Positions 1-11,927 of a stretch of DNA of 64,000 bases are shown here, piece after piece; positions within the stretch are counted from its first letter, which is position 1; every line of letters begins with the position of its first letter. Both the position numbers and the translations under genes were made by a program. The notes under the pieces are model-generated. The model searched no databases, was not told where the DNA came from, and worked only from the letters and a program-made list of their open reading frames with translations. Origin of the DNA: Linderina pennispora (taxonomy: Eukaryota; Kickxellomycota; Kickxellomycetes; Kickxellales; Kickxellaceae); the NCBI RefSeq assembly GCF_002104995.1, contig NW_024468268.1, positions 62,001-126,000 on the forward strand, written 5' to 3'.

Positions 1-322
1 TGGCAGTCGCATAAACTACTTCAATTTCTGCCTGTCAGTAAAGAAACACCATCCGATATAGAATATTTGAAAATATCACAGTATCTCTACTCGCTGGACA
101 GGTCTGAGAGGAAGCCCCGGTATCCAATAGCAACTAGCGCTCAGACATCGTGCTATGGCTGAGAAAACTGCTGTCTATGGCATGGTGCAAAAGCAGTTGC
201 TGTTTCCGGAAGCCATCGCCTGTGGGCCGCAAATACTCCCCAGTGGCGCAATAACATTTTATGTAATCAAATCACCAAATTGCGATATGCCATGGAGTCC
301 CTATAAGGTATGTTCATATCAA
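1..322. other. No gene recognised
   Basis: This stretch holds only short open frames without recognisable content. It lies beyond the 3' end of the minus-strand transporter relic that stops at 323. Confidence 0.5.
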
Positions 323-1952
323 CTAATTGTCTTCTTTCTCTCCCGCATCAGCTCGACATGCTTGATGATGAAAGCATGAGCTGACAAGAAGGGCACTGTA
401 TGCGATCAGAGGGAAGAAGGACGAGTGTATGCCCTCTGACCATATCCGAATCAGCCGATCGCGAACATCGACAGGCATTTCGCTGCTGAACATCAGCGCT
501 TGGTCGTGGAGAGAATCGGCAACGATCTGTGTGCTATCTGGAATAAAGAGCGAAAACTGTCCCGATTTTTGACCTGAATCTGGCTGTTCATGATTGAGTT
601 GCCTAGACTGCTGCCCAGGACGCCGCCAAATGAACGTAAGAATGTAATGGATGAGGCAACCACTGCCATGTCCTTTCCAGGCTACTGACGCCTGGGCAAC
701 CAAGTATCAGCGACTGAATCAGAAACCCGCCGCCGCAACCGCAGGTAAAAATGAATCCGACACGCTGACCCATGCTAGGATTTCCAGTTGAGCAATAGCA
801 AAAGACAGGCGCCGGCTGCTGCCAGCACAGGAGCCAACACGGACCACTGGGCGCACACAGCCGACTTTTGACAAGTAGATTCCAGTAACTTGGCGCAGAG
901 ACAATTGTTCCTGCCATGTACGGCAATACGTGCAGGCTGGCGTTAATGGGCCGAAGGCATGCTTTATGGTCATTTCCCATATAGGGACAGCGAGTATGAC
1001 GCTAAACATAACCGCCCCATGTCGCGTTGCCGCAAAAGACGCACCAAAGACATTTCTATGAGTGAATAAACGGACCTGGGATAGTCGGAAGGGTGGCAAA
1101 CAATGCCTCAAAGACAACAAAGGCGCCAAGGACTATGGAGCCACCAACAAGGCAGGCAAGGACAGTGGCTGACGTCCATTTCGTACTCTTGGCCACCCCA
1201 CGACAGCGCAAGCAGGACAGGAATGGTGCCAGCCAAAAATAGTGCGTTGCCGATGAAGTCCACGCGGTGGATTTTCTCGCTGAATGTGCCATGCGGCGTT
1301 GGCAGTTTAATCGCCCAGGTAACCAGCAGGAAGCATACTACACAGATAGGGGATGTTGATCCAGAAGACAATGCGCCAGGAAGCCATGCTCGACGATTCC
1401 GCCGCCCATGACTGGCCCGATAGCTGATGCAATGGCCCAGGCAGCAGAGAATATGTCCAGCGTATTTGCCGCGCTCGCGCTCGGACACGAGGTCGCCGAG
1501 AATGACTATGGAGAGGCTCTGGACAACGCCTCCACCGATTCCCTGGATGATGCGGCTGGTTAGTAGCATGTTCATCGACTGGGATACATGCGCACAGGAT
1601 TGATCCGACAAAGAACACGACAATACCGATGCATGTAGTTTCCATGCGGCCAATAATGTCGCTGGTGCGGCCGGCAATAGCCATGGCAGAGGTTGATGCG
1701 AGAAGATAGGTGGTGACTACCCAGATGGCACGGTCGAGGGCGTCAAATTTGCTGCCGATTTCAACATATATAGAGTTGATGATGGTGCCATCCAACGCGG
1801 CCAATAAATACCAGGGCGTTTAAAGCGGCAATTGCAGAATGGAGCTGGCTTGGGCGGTACTTGCTCAAGATTCACATCCCGAGGCTCTAATCCTTGAGCG
1901 ATTTCTGGATAAGGTGGCAGAGTTGGTATTCTTTTCCTCAATATCCATTTCT
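323..1952 (-). pseudogene. Broken MFS multidrug transporter (DHA2, 14-TM type)
   Basis: Several overlapping minus-strand frames read as one major facilitator protein of the drug:H+ antiporter DHA2 type. The order is right: LAALDGTIINS in TM1 near 1800-1780, then SKFDALDRAIWVVTTYLLAS, GRTSDIIGR, a SRIIQGIGGG-type motif near 1560, LPTPHGTF and DFIGNALFLAG near 1270, and VAWKDMAV near 680. A last hydrophobic segment precedes the stop at 323. The frame changes at least five times (for example near 1810, 1590, 1400 and 1190) and no single frame holds more than about 190 codons. Family members export drugs or other small molecules at the plasma or vacuolar membrane. Either the gene has decayed or the local sequence has indels. 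The number and spacing of breaks make decay a fair reading, but the neighbouring Furry gene is broken in the same way. Confidence 0.65.
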
Positions 1953-3648
1953 GAAAAGCTAGTATAAATATCGGAGCAATACAGGTGGATTATGAAGAGA
2001 GCAAGCAATAGCGGGAGGGAGGGAATTTTATTTGCACGTATAGCTACCTACATTGAATTCACACAAGAAGCGGCTTGTTGAGAGTCGAAGACAGTGTGAA
2101 AGACAGTTTAACCAAATAGTGCAGAGACAATCTGAAGATAGGCCGCCACACAAGTTGGCTGTGTGAAAGTCAACGATCCGTACAATTATCATTATATCGT
2201 TGCAGTGCCATTGCTGGATTGAAGCAAACTATTCAAGCCAGTAGTTGTCTGAGGTTTTCTACATAGGACCATGCATTTTGCACAAGCAGAGAAAGCGAAG
2301 CGCCAGTAATGTCAATACACACAAGTCCTCAAACATATCATTTACAACCTTATGTTGGATACGCAGGGTATAAATCAGCTATTAGTTGTGGAGTTTGCAC
2401 ATGAGCTAGCACGAAATTTGTAAACTACGGCTGCTTTAAAATGCCAGACTAAATAGGAAATGGAAAATGACTTGAAAATGTGCTAAGGAGAACAAGGTGA
2501 GGACTAGCCCCTCCGAGCTATATATGATGTGCATATGTTTGGGGCTGGCCGATGGTGGCGCAAGGCTCCGCGAGGCCCAGATGTCAACATAGTGCTTTGC
2601 ACTTGATCCATCGGATCAAAACCAAGTGCTATCCAAACCAACCACAACAACCCCTATGGACTAAACTCGGGCTTGTCCATAGCAGTAGTAATTACCCAAA
2701 ACAACCTACATATACTTGGAAATAGGTGCCTAGTCCACATCTCAAAGTTGTGTGAAGAGGCTCGTCTCCAAGATTTCTCAGATACTGAACTCGGGGCGCA
2801 GCACCCAGAAATTCAGCCCTGACCTATATTGTTCAGCGACTTGTTGGATTCGATGAAGCATACACAGAAATATATCACAGAAGCGGATATTTGGCATAGC
2901 CTTCTTCAGCAAATCGCCGATATGACCGACATTCAAACAAAGTTTGTTTTCCTAGGTTGGCCGGCTCCTACGGGTCAATCACAGTCCAGACCACGTTGGC
3001 AGCTAGCAGGGCCAGTAGTGCAAATGGTAAAGAGGGGTATGGAGTGTGACCATGTAGTCATTCTTGGATTTTGCCCTTGCATTGAGCGAACAGAGAATTG
3101 ATCGCTGAAGTATGCCGTGCCACCAGCGATATCCTCAGCATAGCAAGCAAGCAGCAGATGGACAGACATGCCTGCTCCGTGCCCGCACTCCAACGACATC
3201 TTCAAGTAATTTTACATATTCATAATTGTTTAAATGAGCTGGTCTAGGCGAGGTGGTGAAGATACTGGCAAAGTCGCTGATGAACATGCTGGAAAGCATA
3301 TCTCTACTCCCAACAAATGCCCATCAGTGGAAATAATGCACATGGCACAGTCGGCACTTTAGCATAGGTTCGAAGCCCTAGGAGGAACTTGTCCCTCCAC
3401 CGTGTACGAAAAGGTGCTTCGATTCGCGCTAGGTTCCAGCGGGGCGAGCATGACAGGGTGACGTTGCATTTGGGTGTTCTGTAAGGCCTGCCAAGATCAT
3501 AATCTCGAAATCCACAGATCAGGGGGCTCCAAACGCAGGACAAGAGCATCACCAGGTGCAAGACACACACAAGCACTGTCTTTTGTTTAAGCAACAGCAT
3601 TGCATTCTAATTATTCCTCACAACTAATACAATTGCTTTTCCACCCAA
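1953..3648. other. Intergenic, about 1.7 kb, no supported gene
   Basis: The 5' flanks of the transporter relic (minus) and the Furry gene (plus) share this AT-rich stretch. Open frames at 2829-3101 (plus), 2975-3205 (minus) and 3304-3600 (minus) have no recognisable domain. The last begins with a hydrophobic stretch but overlaps the probable Furry leader. No RNA gene or repeat was recognised. Confidence 0.5.
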
Positions 3649-6600
3649 ATGGCACAGAACGGCGCTGCAAAGTCGAACCCGTTTGGAAACTACTCGTTCA
3701 TGGAGGCGCAGGGCACAAAGACGACCAAAACCGAGCCAACAACGCCGATGGCTATGAAGGAGAGTCCGTTCGGCAACTACAGCTTCAGAGAAGCCCAGCA
3801 GAGCAGGAATGCCGCTGAGCCCTCGTCGCCAATATCAAGCCGGTCCAACAACTTCCGCACGGACGACACAGCACCAGTGCAGAACACCAGCAGCATCCAT
3901 TCGTTTATGGCAGCGAAGCCCGAGAAGCCCATAGCCTTCGAAGGGTACTCGTTCTCAGAGGCACAAGGCGACAGCCCCAGCATCGGCTGACCCGGCAATA
4001 CCAGCCATCCGGGGGAGCAGGCCATAGATACTTCGCGAATATCCGACTTGGCAGACGCAGGAGGCAGTAGCCAGTCGGTGCTTCCGTATGACACTCTGGA
4101 CGACATGGAGCACGGCAGTAATATGGCAGGTGATGGCATCGAGCAGTTCGTGATACGCGCACTGTACGACGAGTTCCGCGACCGGTCAGCAGGCCTAAGA
4201 TTGACATGATTGTGGAGCTCCGGCTTGATAACGATCCGGATCTGGCCCGGTATCTGGACAAAGGCGTGGACCCGGTGTTCGACCGGACTCTGCAAAAGCT
4301 GGGGATGCTGGCCAGGCGACGGGCGCGTGTCATCATTGAGCTTCTGCTTGTGTGGCGCAAGGCGACAATAGACAGCACTGACGAGTTCCCGCTGGACGGC
4401 TCGCTAGCCAGCGCATACAGTGCTGGCAAGCAAGCAATGTCGATGCCAAGTCTAACGTCACGGGCCCACAGCATCGCCCGCGACCGGCGCTCTCTGGCAT
4501 CGGTCTACATCCTGTGTCGCGCCCTGGTAGCAGTGGTCGGGCAGCTCGAGTCGACGCACCTGGAGGGCGATCTGGGAGACCGGCTTGAGGAGCTGGTGTT
4601 CCGGCAGGTGCGCGAAGTCAACCCGGCGAACCTGCGACGGTCGCAGAACCGGCGCGACATCCAAGACCTGTATGTCGAGTTGATTGGCAAGATTTCGGAG
4701 GTGCGGTTCGCATCAATGAGCGACCGGTTCATTGCAGAGCTGGAGCGGGATCCCGATGGTCAGCGGGGCGAACGACGAGCGGATTGTCATTCTGCTGCAG
4801 AACATGCGGTCATTGAAATTGCGGGTGTTTCCGATTGACGCATTGGAGGAGAGCTCGGCGTTTCTTCTGAGCTGCGCCAAATTCTACTCGCGCACGTCAG
4901 GCAGTTTGCGGCTGAAGCACGCGTGGGCCACGTTGCTGACAGAGCTCTTGATGCCGATGGCGGCGGTGGTAGATGTCGAGGTCAACATGCCGGAGCTGGT
5001 GCAGGCGATCGAGATCATCTACGCCAAGGCGATGAAAATGGCAAGCAAGGTCAGGCACATCAATGTCGCGTTTCCGCTGGTCGCCGCAACCCTGTGCATT
5101 AGCCGGCGCGAGGTGTTCCAGCAGCGGTGGCTGGTATTGCTCGGGTACTGCATCCAGCGGCTCAAAGACAAGCAGTTCAGGCGGGTCGCAGTGGATGCAA
5201 TTCTGCGGATTTTCTGGGTGTATCTGTTCCGGTACCCGGAGAGCAACTCGATGGTGGTCAGGCGGATCGATGCGTTGACGCGGATATTCTTCCCGGCCAC
5301 CAAACTGCACGCATGGCCAAAGACGATTCCGCTAGATGCATATGTGTATTTCTTGGCCTGTGCTGCGTGCTACAACTTCGATTACATGATGCGGTCGTGG
5401 CTACAGACGATGCTGCAGCTGGACAGCGGGTGGCCGGGTACGACAAGAGATGTGTCGGAGCCAGGGCCGATCTTGGATCCACTGAATCCGGCACGCGTCA
5501 GCCTGGCGTTCCAGGCATTGCTCAGCGTGGCAGTGATCCACAGCAACAAGGGAGCAGGTGGCAGTGGAGCAGCAGCAACGGCGACAGGAGCAGCACCAGC
5601 AGGAGCAGGAGCAGCAAACACAGCTGGTAATGGCAACAAGGCAGGTGGCAGTGGCCAGATGTCATCCACAGGCACTGCAGGGTTGGCGCGGCCGGCGTTC
5701 CCAGGGGTATCACAGTTGAGCGGGCTGGACATATTCAGGCAGGTAGCATCAGCAAATGGCATCAGGTCGGACGACTCTGCACCGCTGAGTGTTGGTGCAT
5801 TGAGTGGACCGGGGGCAGGAAAAGCAGCTGCATTGCCTTACAGGCTTGGCCCAACCGCCCATGGCGAGCTGGTAGACCACCCGGGCATCTGCATTGACAA
5901 GCTGCCAGAGAACGTGCGCAGTGCGGTGATAACCACAGTTGGGGTGATTACGCGGTACGTAAACTTCCTATACCCGGTTTTCGGGCATTACGTGTTGGCT
6001 GATGAGCGGCTGTGGCGGCTGACGCGCACGGTACCGCCGTTCTCGTCGGTAGTGCTGACAGGGTCGTCGCTGAAAATGAGCAATACAGCAGTGTTCTGGA
6101 CCCGCGACAAGTCTGGCCTACAGCAAATCAGCAGCAGTGGCAGTCAGGCCGGGGCAATTGCCAGTGGCAGTACTGCAGGCGGTGAGCCCCGAGGGCCCGG
6201 TGGCAGCTGGCAGTGGCGGTGGCGGAACCGAAAGCACTGCTGTGGTGGCAGCTGGCACAGGCAATATCAGCAGCGGAGGCGGGGTTGGCAGCGGTGGGAG
6301 CGGCTGGCGGAAGCGAGGACGCAGGAAACGGGCGGTACCTGGACACAGGCGGCAGCGGGTCGTCTGGAACTGGACACCTGAGGGCCAGCAGCCACGGACA
6401 GCATGGCAGGCAATGGATCTGGGAGGATGACAACGGAGCAACGGTGGCTAGCATCCGGCTCGCAATCCACGGTACCCGGTGGAGCGGCAAGGGTACGTGG
6501 ATCTATTAACCGTGTATGCACGGTATGTCCGGCGCGCCAATAAGCTGTGGGGCCAGGTGGACACGCGCAAGCTGGTGGAGACGCTGGTGCAGAGCATGCT

Positions 6601-9600
6601 GCATGTGGACCAGGCGCTGGCAGGCGAGTCGCGCGTCTGCCTGCTCGACATTCTGCAGTCCAGCACCATGTTCCCAGACAGCGAGTCGCGGCTCGTGGCT
6701 ATAGGACATGCAGTGACACGCACAACGCAAGCTGCTCCGGGCCATCGACGAAAGGTTCAGCGAGATCCTGGTCGGCGGCATCTATGCGCGCGACCCACGC
6801 GCGACGGTCTCGTTTACGCGGGCAGACGATCCACTGTCGGACGCCAAATGGCCGTACGATCTGGCTGGCGGGCGGCGAGTCGCACACATTGCCAGCCTCA
6901 GCACCACCAGCAGCGTCGATGCGCAGGCGACAGGCGAGCAGACGACAGGCAGCGATGATGAGTCGTATGCTGAAAAGGACAACAATGACTGATGACGATG
7001 ATGACCAGCAGCATGGACGCAGTGGCCAGGGCATTGGACGCCAAGGTGCAGCTCGGCAAAGTAGGCGAGACGCGCGACCTGAACGGCGGCTTCCTGCACG
7101 TGTTCCTCGATCTCCTCGGCCTCCTGGAGGCAGCACTACGGGACCGCGTCGCCGAACCTAGCGACGGGCAGACGACAGCCGTCGGTGGGCGGGATTTGGC
7201 CGAGTGGGGCCGCCTGGTCAATGCTGTCGAGGCCAATGGTATTGCACTGCTATGCTCTAGCAACGCTCGTGTGCGGCACGCGGCTGTCTCAGTATTGTGC
7301 CGCGTGGGGCTGCTGCGCAGGCTGTTTGCAGCTGGCGAGCCGGAGCCGGTTGGCGGACAGTGGGTATTCAAGACAGCCGAGTCAGCATATGACGTGTTGA
7401 ATGGGCCGGTGACGCGTGGCTCCGAGTCTGCCATGCTGGACGACGAGTGGGAAGTGCCATTCGGCTCGGACGACACGGACCGGGAGGAGCTGGAGGAGCC
7501 GGGCTGAAGCCGCTCGGGCGTCTGGCAGGTAGCTCTGCCACGCGTGACGAGTCGGTGTGGCAGCGACGGTTCCCGGGGTTTGTGCAGCTGGCGGGAACAC
7601 GACTGGCCGAGGTAATGCTGGTAGCCCGCACCTTGGTGTGCCAGCGGCTGTACCAGATGCAGGCGCTGATGAATCAGTACGCCGAACTGCGGTCTCACGA
7701 CAAGCTGGTAGCCGCGCGGCGACCTGATCAGAGCATTCCACAATCTGTTTCTGTTCGCTGTGGTCTCGCTGCCACCCGGCGACGGAGCCGGCACACACAT
7801 GGGCAGCGAGACGGTCATCCGGGCACCTCAGCCGGGCAGCGGCAGTAACCGCAACCGCCTGGCCAAGTCGCTGGCCCGCAAGCTAGGCACCGCTGAAGAC
7901 CGGCGCCCGCGGCCATAAGCAGGAGCAAGGCGTCGGGCTGGCGTCGGTCGCACAGCTGGTGCGGATCGCCAGTGCCATCCTCAGGACCGACAATCACATG
8001 CTGCGCCAACACACAGTCCACGCGCTCTGCCACACACCAGCCGCCCACCTGCAGGAGCTGATGCGCGAGCTGCGGCCGCTGGCTGACGCCTTGTTTGATG
8101 ACGGCTCTGCCGCTGTCCACCGCAACTACCTGCACGTAGCCGCTGGCAGCGCTGGTCTGGCGATCAAGAGCAACAGTCCGGCCGCGCAGCCGCCGATGCT
8201 GCCAACCAGCAGCAACGACGACCTGGCCAGTGACGCGAGCAGCGTGCCGAGCAGCCGCCGGGCCGGCAGCTTCGATGCGGCAGCCAAGGACGATCCAACG
8301 GCGGCTGGGTCTACTAGCGTGCAGCGCCGCAAGCGGCTAAGGCACTCGCTGGCGCAGCTGTACAAGCATGTAGCCAGACAACTGGCGGCCCGCGACACCA
8401 GCGGCCGTGCGCTGTTCCAGGACGACCTGGTGATATCGCAGCTGATCGCGTATGTGCGCGAAACACGTACGTTCCTGACCGACGCCAACGCCGTGTCAGA
8501 GCCCGAGCACCAGGGCCTGCGCATGCAGTTCTGCGGGCTGGTCGAAGCCCTCTACTACTTCCTGTCCGAGCCCGCGACGCAGCCACTGCTGCCCAAGGCC
8601 GCCCGCCGCTTCACCCACGAGACCCGCCGCGGGCTGTACCAGCTGTGCGAGCGCTGGTGCGGCCCGGACCCGTCAAAGGACGACCGGCTGCGTCGCGCGG
8701 CCCTGCGCTCGCTGGCCGTGCTGTGCCGCGGAGCTCCCGCCAATACAAGCGAGGGCGGGCCACGCGACCAGCCGGCGCTTCTGGCCTGGGTAGCCGAAGC
8801 CCTGGCCGACCGCAGCCTGCAGAGCATCGCCCAGCATGCCATTTCGTGGACGGTGTTGGCCGACCCTGCCGGCGTTGAGATGCTGCGTGCGCTGGTCCAG
8901 CTGGCATACGGTGACGGCCGCGTCGCCCTGGGCTGCCTGGCTGCACTGACCAGCGTCTTGGCTAGCGACACGCTGCTACCCGAGTGCCAGCCGTGGCTGC
9001 TGGTGCTGCTGCTGGTGCATGTGCAGGCCGACCAGCGCATGCTGCGGCGCCAGGCACTGCTTCTGCTGCAGACGCTGCGCCAGGACCCACACATGACTGC
9101 AGCCCTGGCCCCCGCAATCCTCGCCGACGTGCCGGTCGTCGCCCGCCGCGCCGCCTGCCAGCTGGCCGAAAATGTGGCCGGGGCTTTCCCTGAGATGTCA
9201 GCCCAAATCTGTGCTGAGGTCGCGCACCAGGTTAGTGAATTGCCGGAGCCACGGCTCGCCTGCCTTCTGCGCATCCTGCGGCCCTGGCTCGCCAACGTCC
9301 AGCTCGCTGCCTCCGAGCCTCCCCCCAGCATGGCGCCGGGCACTGCCATCAGTGAGGATTCCCAGCACGTGCTCCAGTGCCTGTTGCTGATCACCACACG
9401 CGCCGGCGCCGCCCACATCGATGCCATGCAAGATGCTTGGGCGGCGGTGGTCGAAAGCCCCACGCATGGTCAGTGCAATCAGCGCGTGGTCGTGCAATTC
9501 CTGGTCACCTTGCTTCTGTGCTTGCGTAGCTCTGCATTGCTGGTGCTTGTGCGACGCGTCTGCGTGTTCCTGGCGCGGTCCACCCACCGCACGCAGCTTC

Positions 9601-11357
9601 TGGACCAGCTGATTAGCGAAACCTGCCGCCCCTCAGCCTTCGTCCCCCTGCCGCACATTCCCGAGGATCACAGCCTGTGGGCAGAGGAACTTCGAGCAGC
9701 CATGGGTCACGGCGAGACTGTGCAGATTGCCACTGGTGCCCTAGCGCTGTACTGCCTGAATGCCATTGCCCTGGAGCTGCCGCTGCCGCTACTGCGTGTT
9801 CTACCGCCAGCCCTGTTCGCCATCGCCTACCCAGAGCCATGGGTACGTGTCTCGGCGCGTGCGCTGATCCGCACTCTGGTCGCGCAGCAGCCTGGAGATC
9901 CCAAGCCCTTGCTTGCCATTCTGCGCAGCCCTGCGTGCCTTTCTGGCTTCGGCCACCTGGACAAAAAAGACAGCACCGATCTGCTGGACACTTTGCCTAG
10001 CGACCTTTTACCGCGCGCCGGCGAGCCGCCAAATGACCAGTCCCGCATCACATTGCAGACTTTGGTGGCTGGGCTCTCGCAAAGCATCTCCTCCCCAGAG
10101 TTCGCCCAGTCACTGGCCACTGATGCCGTGAACTGGGCCATGGGGTGCCCGGTGCGCCATATGGCCGCGCTTTCCTTGCAGATATTCAGCTCCCTGGCTA
10201 TCGAGGCCCAGCATGGCTCGGTGGTAGTCACGCCGACGCGCAATATGGTGCTCCGATTGATCGACCGTCTCTCCAATGTGCTGGAGAATGAGCCTGAGCT
10301 GTCCGTATTCGCTGAGACCGTCCTGCATGCCTTGCGTCAGGTCGCCATTCTGGTTGTGCGCAATGCCGACGTGGAGATTGTCAGCGACCTGATGGCCACT
10401 GCAATCTCTGTCATGCAGGTCGCTGGCAGCGGCGTCTATGCCGCTGCATTGGGTGTCTTCGAGCGTGTGTTCCCACTGGTCACCGATCACGACAATATCA
10501 GGGCCAAGATACGCGCAAAAGCCGGCTTGAATGTCTCTGGCTACCAGCCAGCATTACTGCATGGCCTGAAGTTCAGTGCCTGCCGTGAACGCTGCCTTCG
10601 GCTGTTGCGCGAGGAACCGTGCATGGACATCGCGATACTTTCAGTAGCTGCCCACCTACCGTCCATGCTGGAGCCGTCCTGGGACGAAACACCTGCCGAC
10701 CGCCATGCCCCTGTGACCTCGCTATTCGACAAGTACCACAGCTTTGTGCAGCGGGCATTAACCGGCACAACCGCAGACGAGTCCCGAAAGTTCCTATCCC
10801 TTCTGCTCTCCCACCTCTCGTCGCCGACTAATTCCAATAACCTGGTACGCCAATTCGGCTACTGCGCATCCGACCATTCGCCTTCGGATTTCCTCTCGGT
10901 GCTCCTCGATCTCTGCTCGCCCTCCATGCGCGCCCGCACCGCCCTCAAACACCTGTCTGCACTGCAGTTCGCCTCTCTCCAGTCGACGCCGCTGTTGGGT
11001 GAAATCAGACGCATTGCCATCTCCCTCGACTTATTTGCCAGCGTCCTATCATGCTCGCAGGTGGCCACATTAGCCGTGGATCTCCGCCTCTTGGTGCAAC
11101 TGAATGTCATGGCCGGCATTATTGCTAAGCGTGCCGAGAGGGCATTGCTGCTGGTACTGCAACGGGCCAGAGAGCGCATCGGCGATGCGGATGGCTTGGA
11201 TGTCGCCAGACAAGCGCTGGCCAGGATTGTCGCTATGGGCGTCGACGATGAGCACCTTGGCTGTGACGATATTGTCGGGAGTGAGAGTGGAGACGAGGAT
11301 TTGCTGAGGGATTTGGATGACTTTGATCGTATGTTGGATGAAGCTCTTTTGCAGTAA
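3649..11357 (+). CDS. Furry/Tao3/Mor2/PAG1 cell morphogenesis protein, frame-broken in this sequence
   Basis: The family scaffolds NDR/LATS kinase and Mob complexes (RAM/MOR pathway) that control polarised growth and cell separation. The N-terminal HEAT-like domain is clear: RPKIDMIVELRL, YLDKGVDPVFDRTLQKLGML and ARRRARV near 4190-4330, then LEESSAFLLSCAKFYSRTSG, EVNMPELVQAIEIIYAKAMKM and NVAFPLVAATLCISRREVF near 4850-5120. A single open stretch of about 1130 codons ends the gene (about 7915-11357) with helical repeats and an acidic tail. The span of about 2570 codons is normal for the family. The first 110 residues carry three FGNYSFxEAQ-like repeats. The frame changes near 3990, 4190, 4755, 6190, 6720, 6985, 7505, 7725 and 7915, always with sensible protein on both sides, so indels in the assembly are likelier than nine introns. 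An Ala/Gly/Ser-rich insert lies at about 5540-6350. Confidence 0.8.
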
Positions 11358-11927
11358 TATAGGCCCCATTTTTACTCTGGATTTTGCTCATGTGGTGCTA
11401 TATCAGACTCATCGCTACCATTGCTCCGTTGACCACCAACGACTCTGTCATAATGCCCACAAACATATTTGTAAGCACACCCCCATTCCTATTTACCTTG
11501 GCTTTCCCAAATAACCACATTTGCCAGTTAATAGTTCAGACACGCTATATATCTGCTTGTTCGCCACGCTGGAATGTGGAATGAGTTCATGTACTATGAA
11601 TGTAGTTCCTAAACCGGTCGATCATAGGATCCCAGGATCCCAGCCCCTAGGCCACAGTATCCCCCATTGACTTTTTCAAACAACAGACGACATACACAAA
11701 TGGGCACCTGCCCCTCCACCTTGGGATTCCTCCTTCCTTCTTTCATATAGCATATGCTCCATACGTTCCTATATACATCGCAGAAAGGTGCTTGAAAGGC
11801 TAGCGTATCAAAACAGTTGGTGGAAGCTGCTTGCAGTGTATTTCGCACTAGAGATGCTACAATTAAAAACTAACCCCTGCCCCTCACCCACACTAGCAAG
11901 CCGACGCTGCAGACACTCTTCATAATA
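11358..11927. other. Intergenic between two convergent gene ends
   Basis: AT-rich sequence between the Furry stop and the 3' end of a minus-strand membrane protein. The short open frames here look random. No repeat, tRNA or other gene was recognised. Confidence 0.5.

Noticed and set aside
3345-3390. tRNA-like boxes (TGGCACAGTCGG and GGTTCGAAGCC)
   Set aside because: They resemble A and B boxes, but the spacing of about 15 bases is too short and no cloverleaf arms pair around them.
3304-3600. Minus-strand 98-codon frame with a signal-peptide-like start
   Set aside because: It overlaps the likely Furry leader, has no domain or homologue I know, and a hydrophobic start alone is weak evidence.
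7959-11357. Separate gene for the second half of Furry
   Set aside because: The frame has no ATG at its start (GTG), and helical-repeat protein runs straight on from the previous frame.
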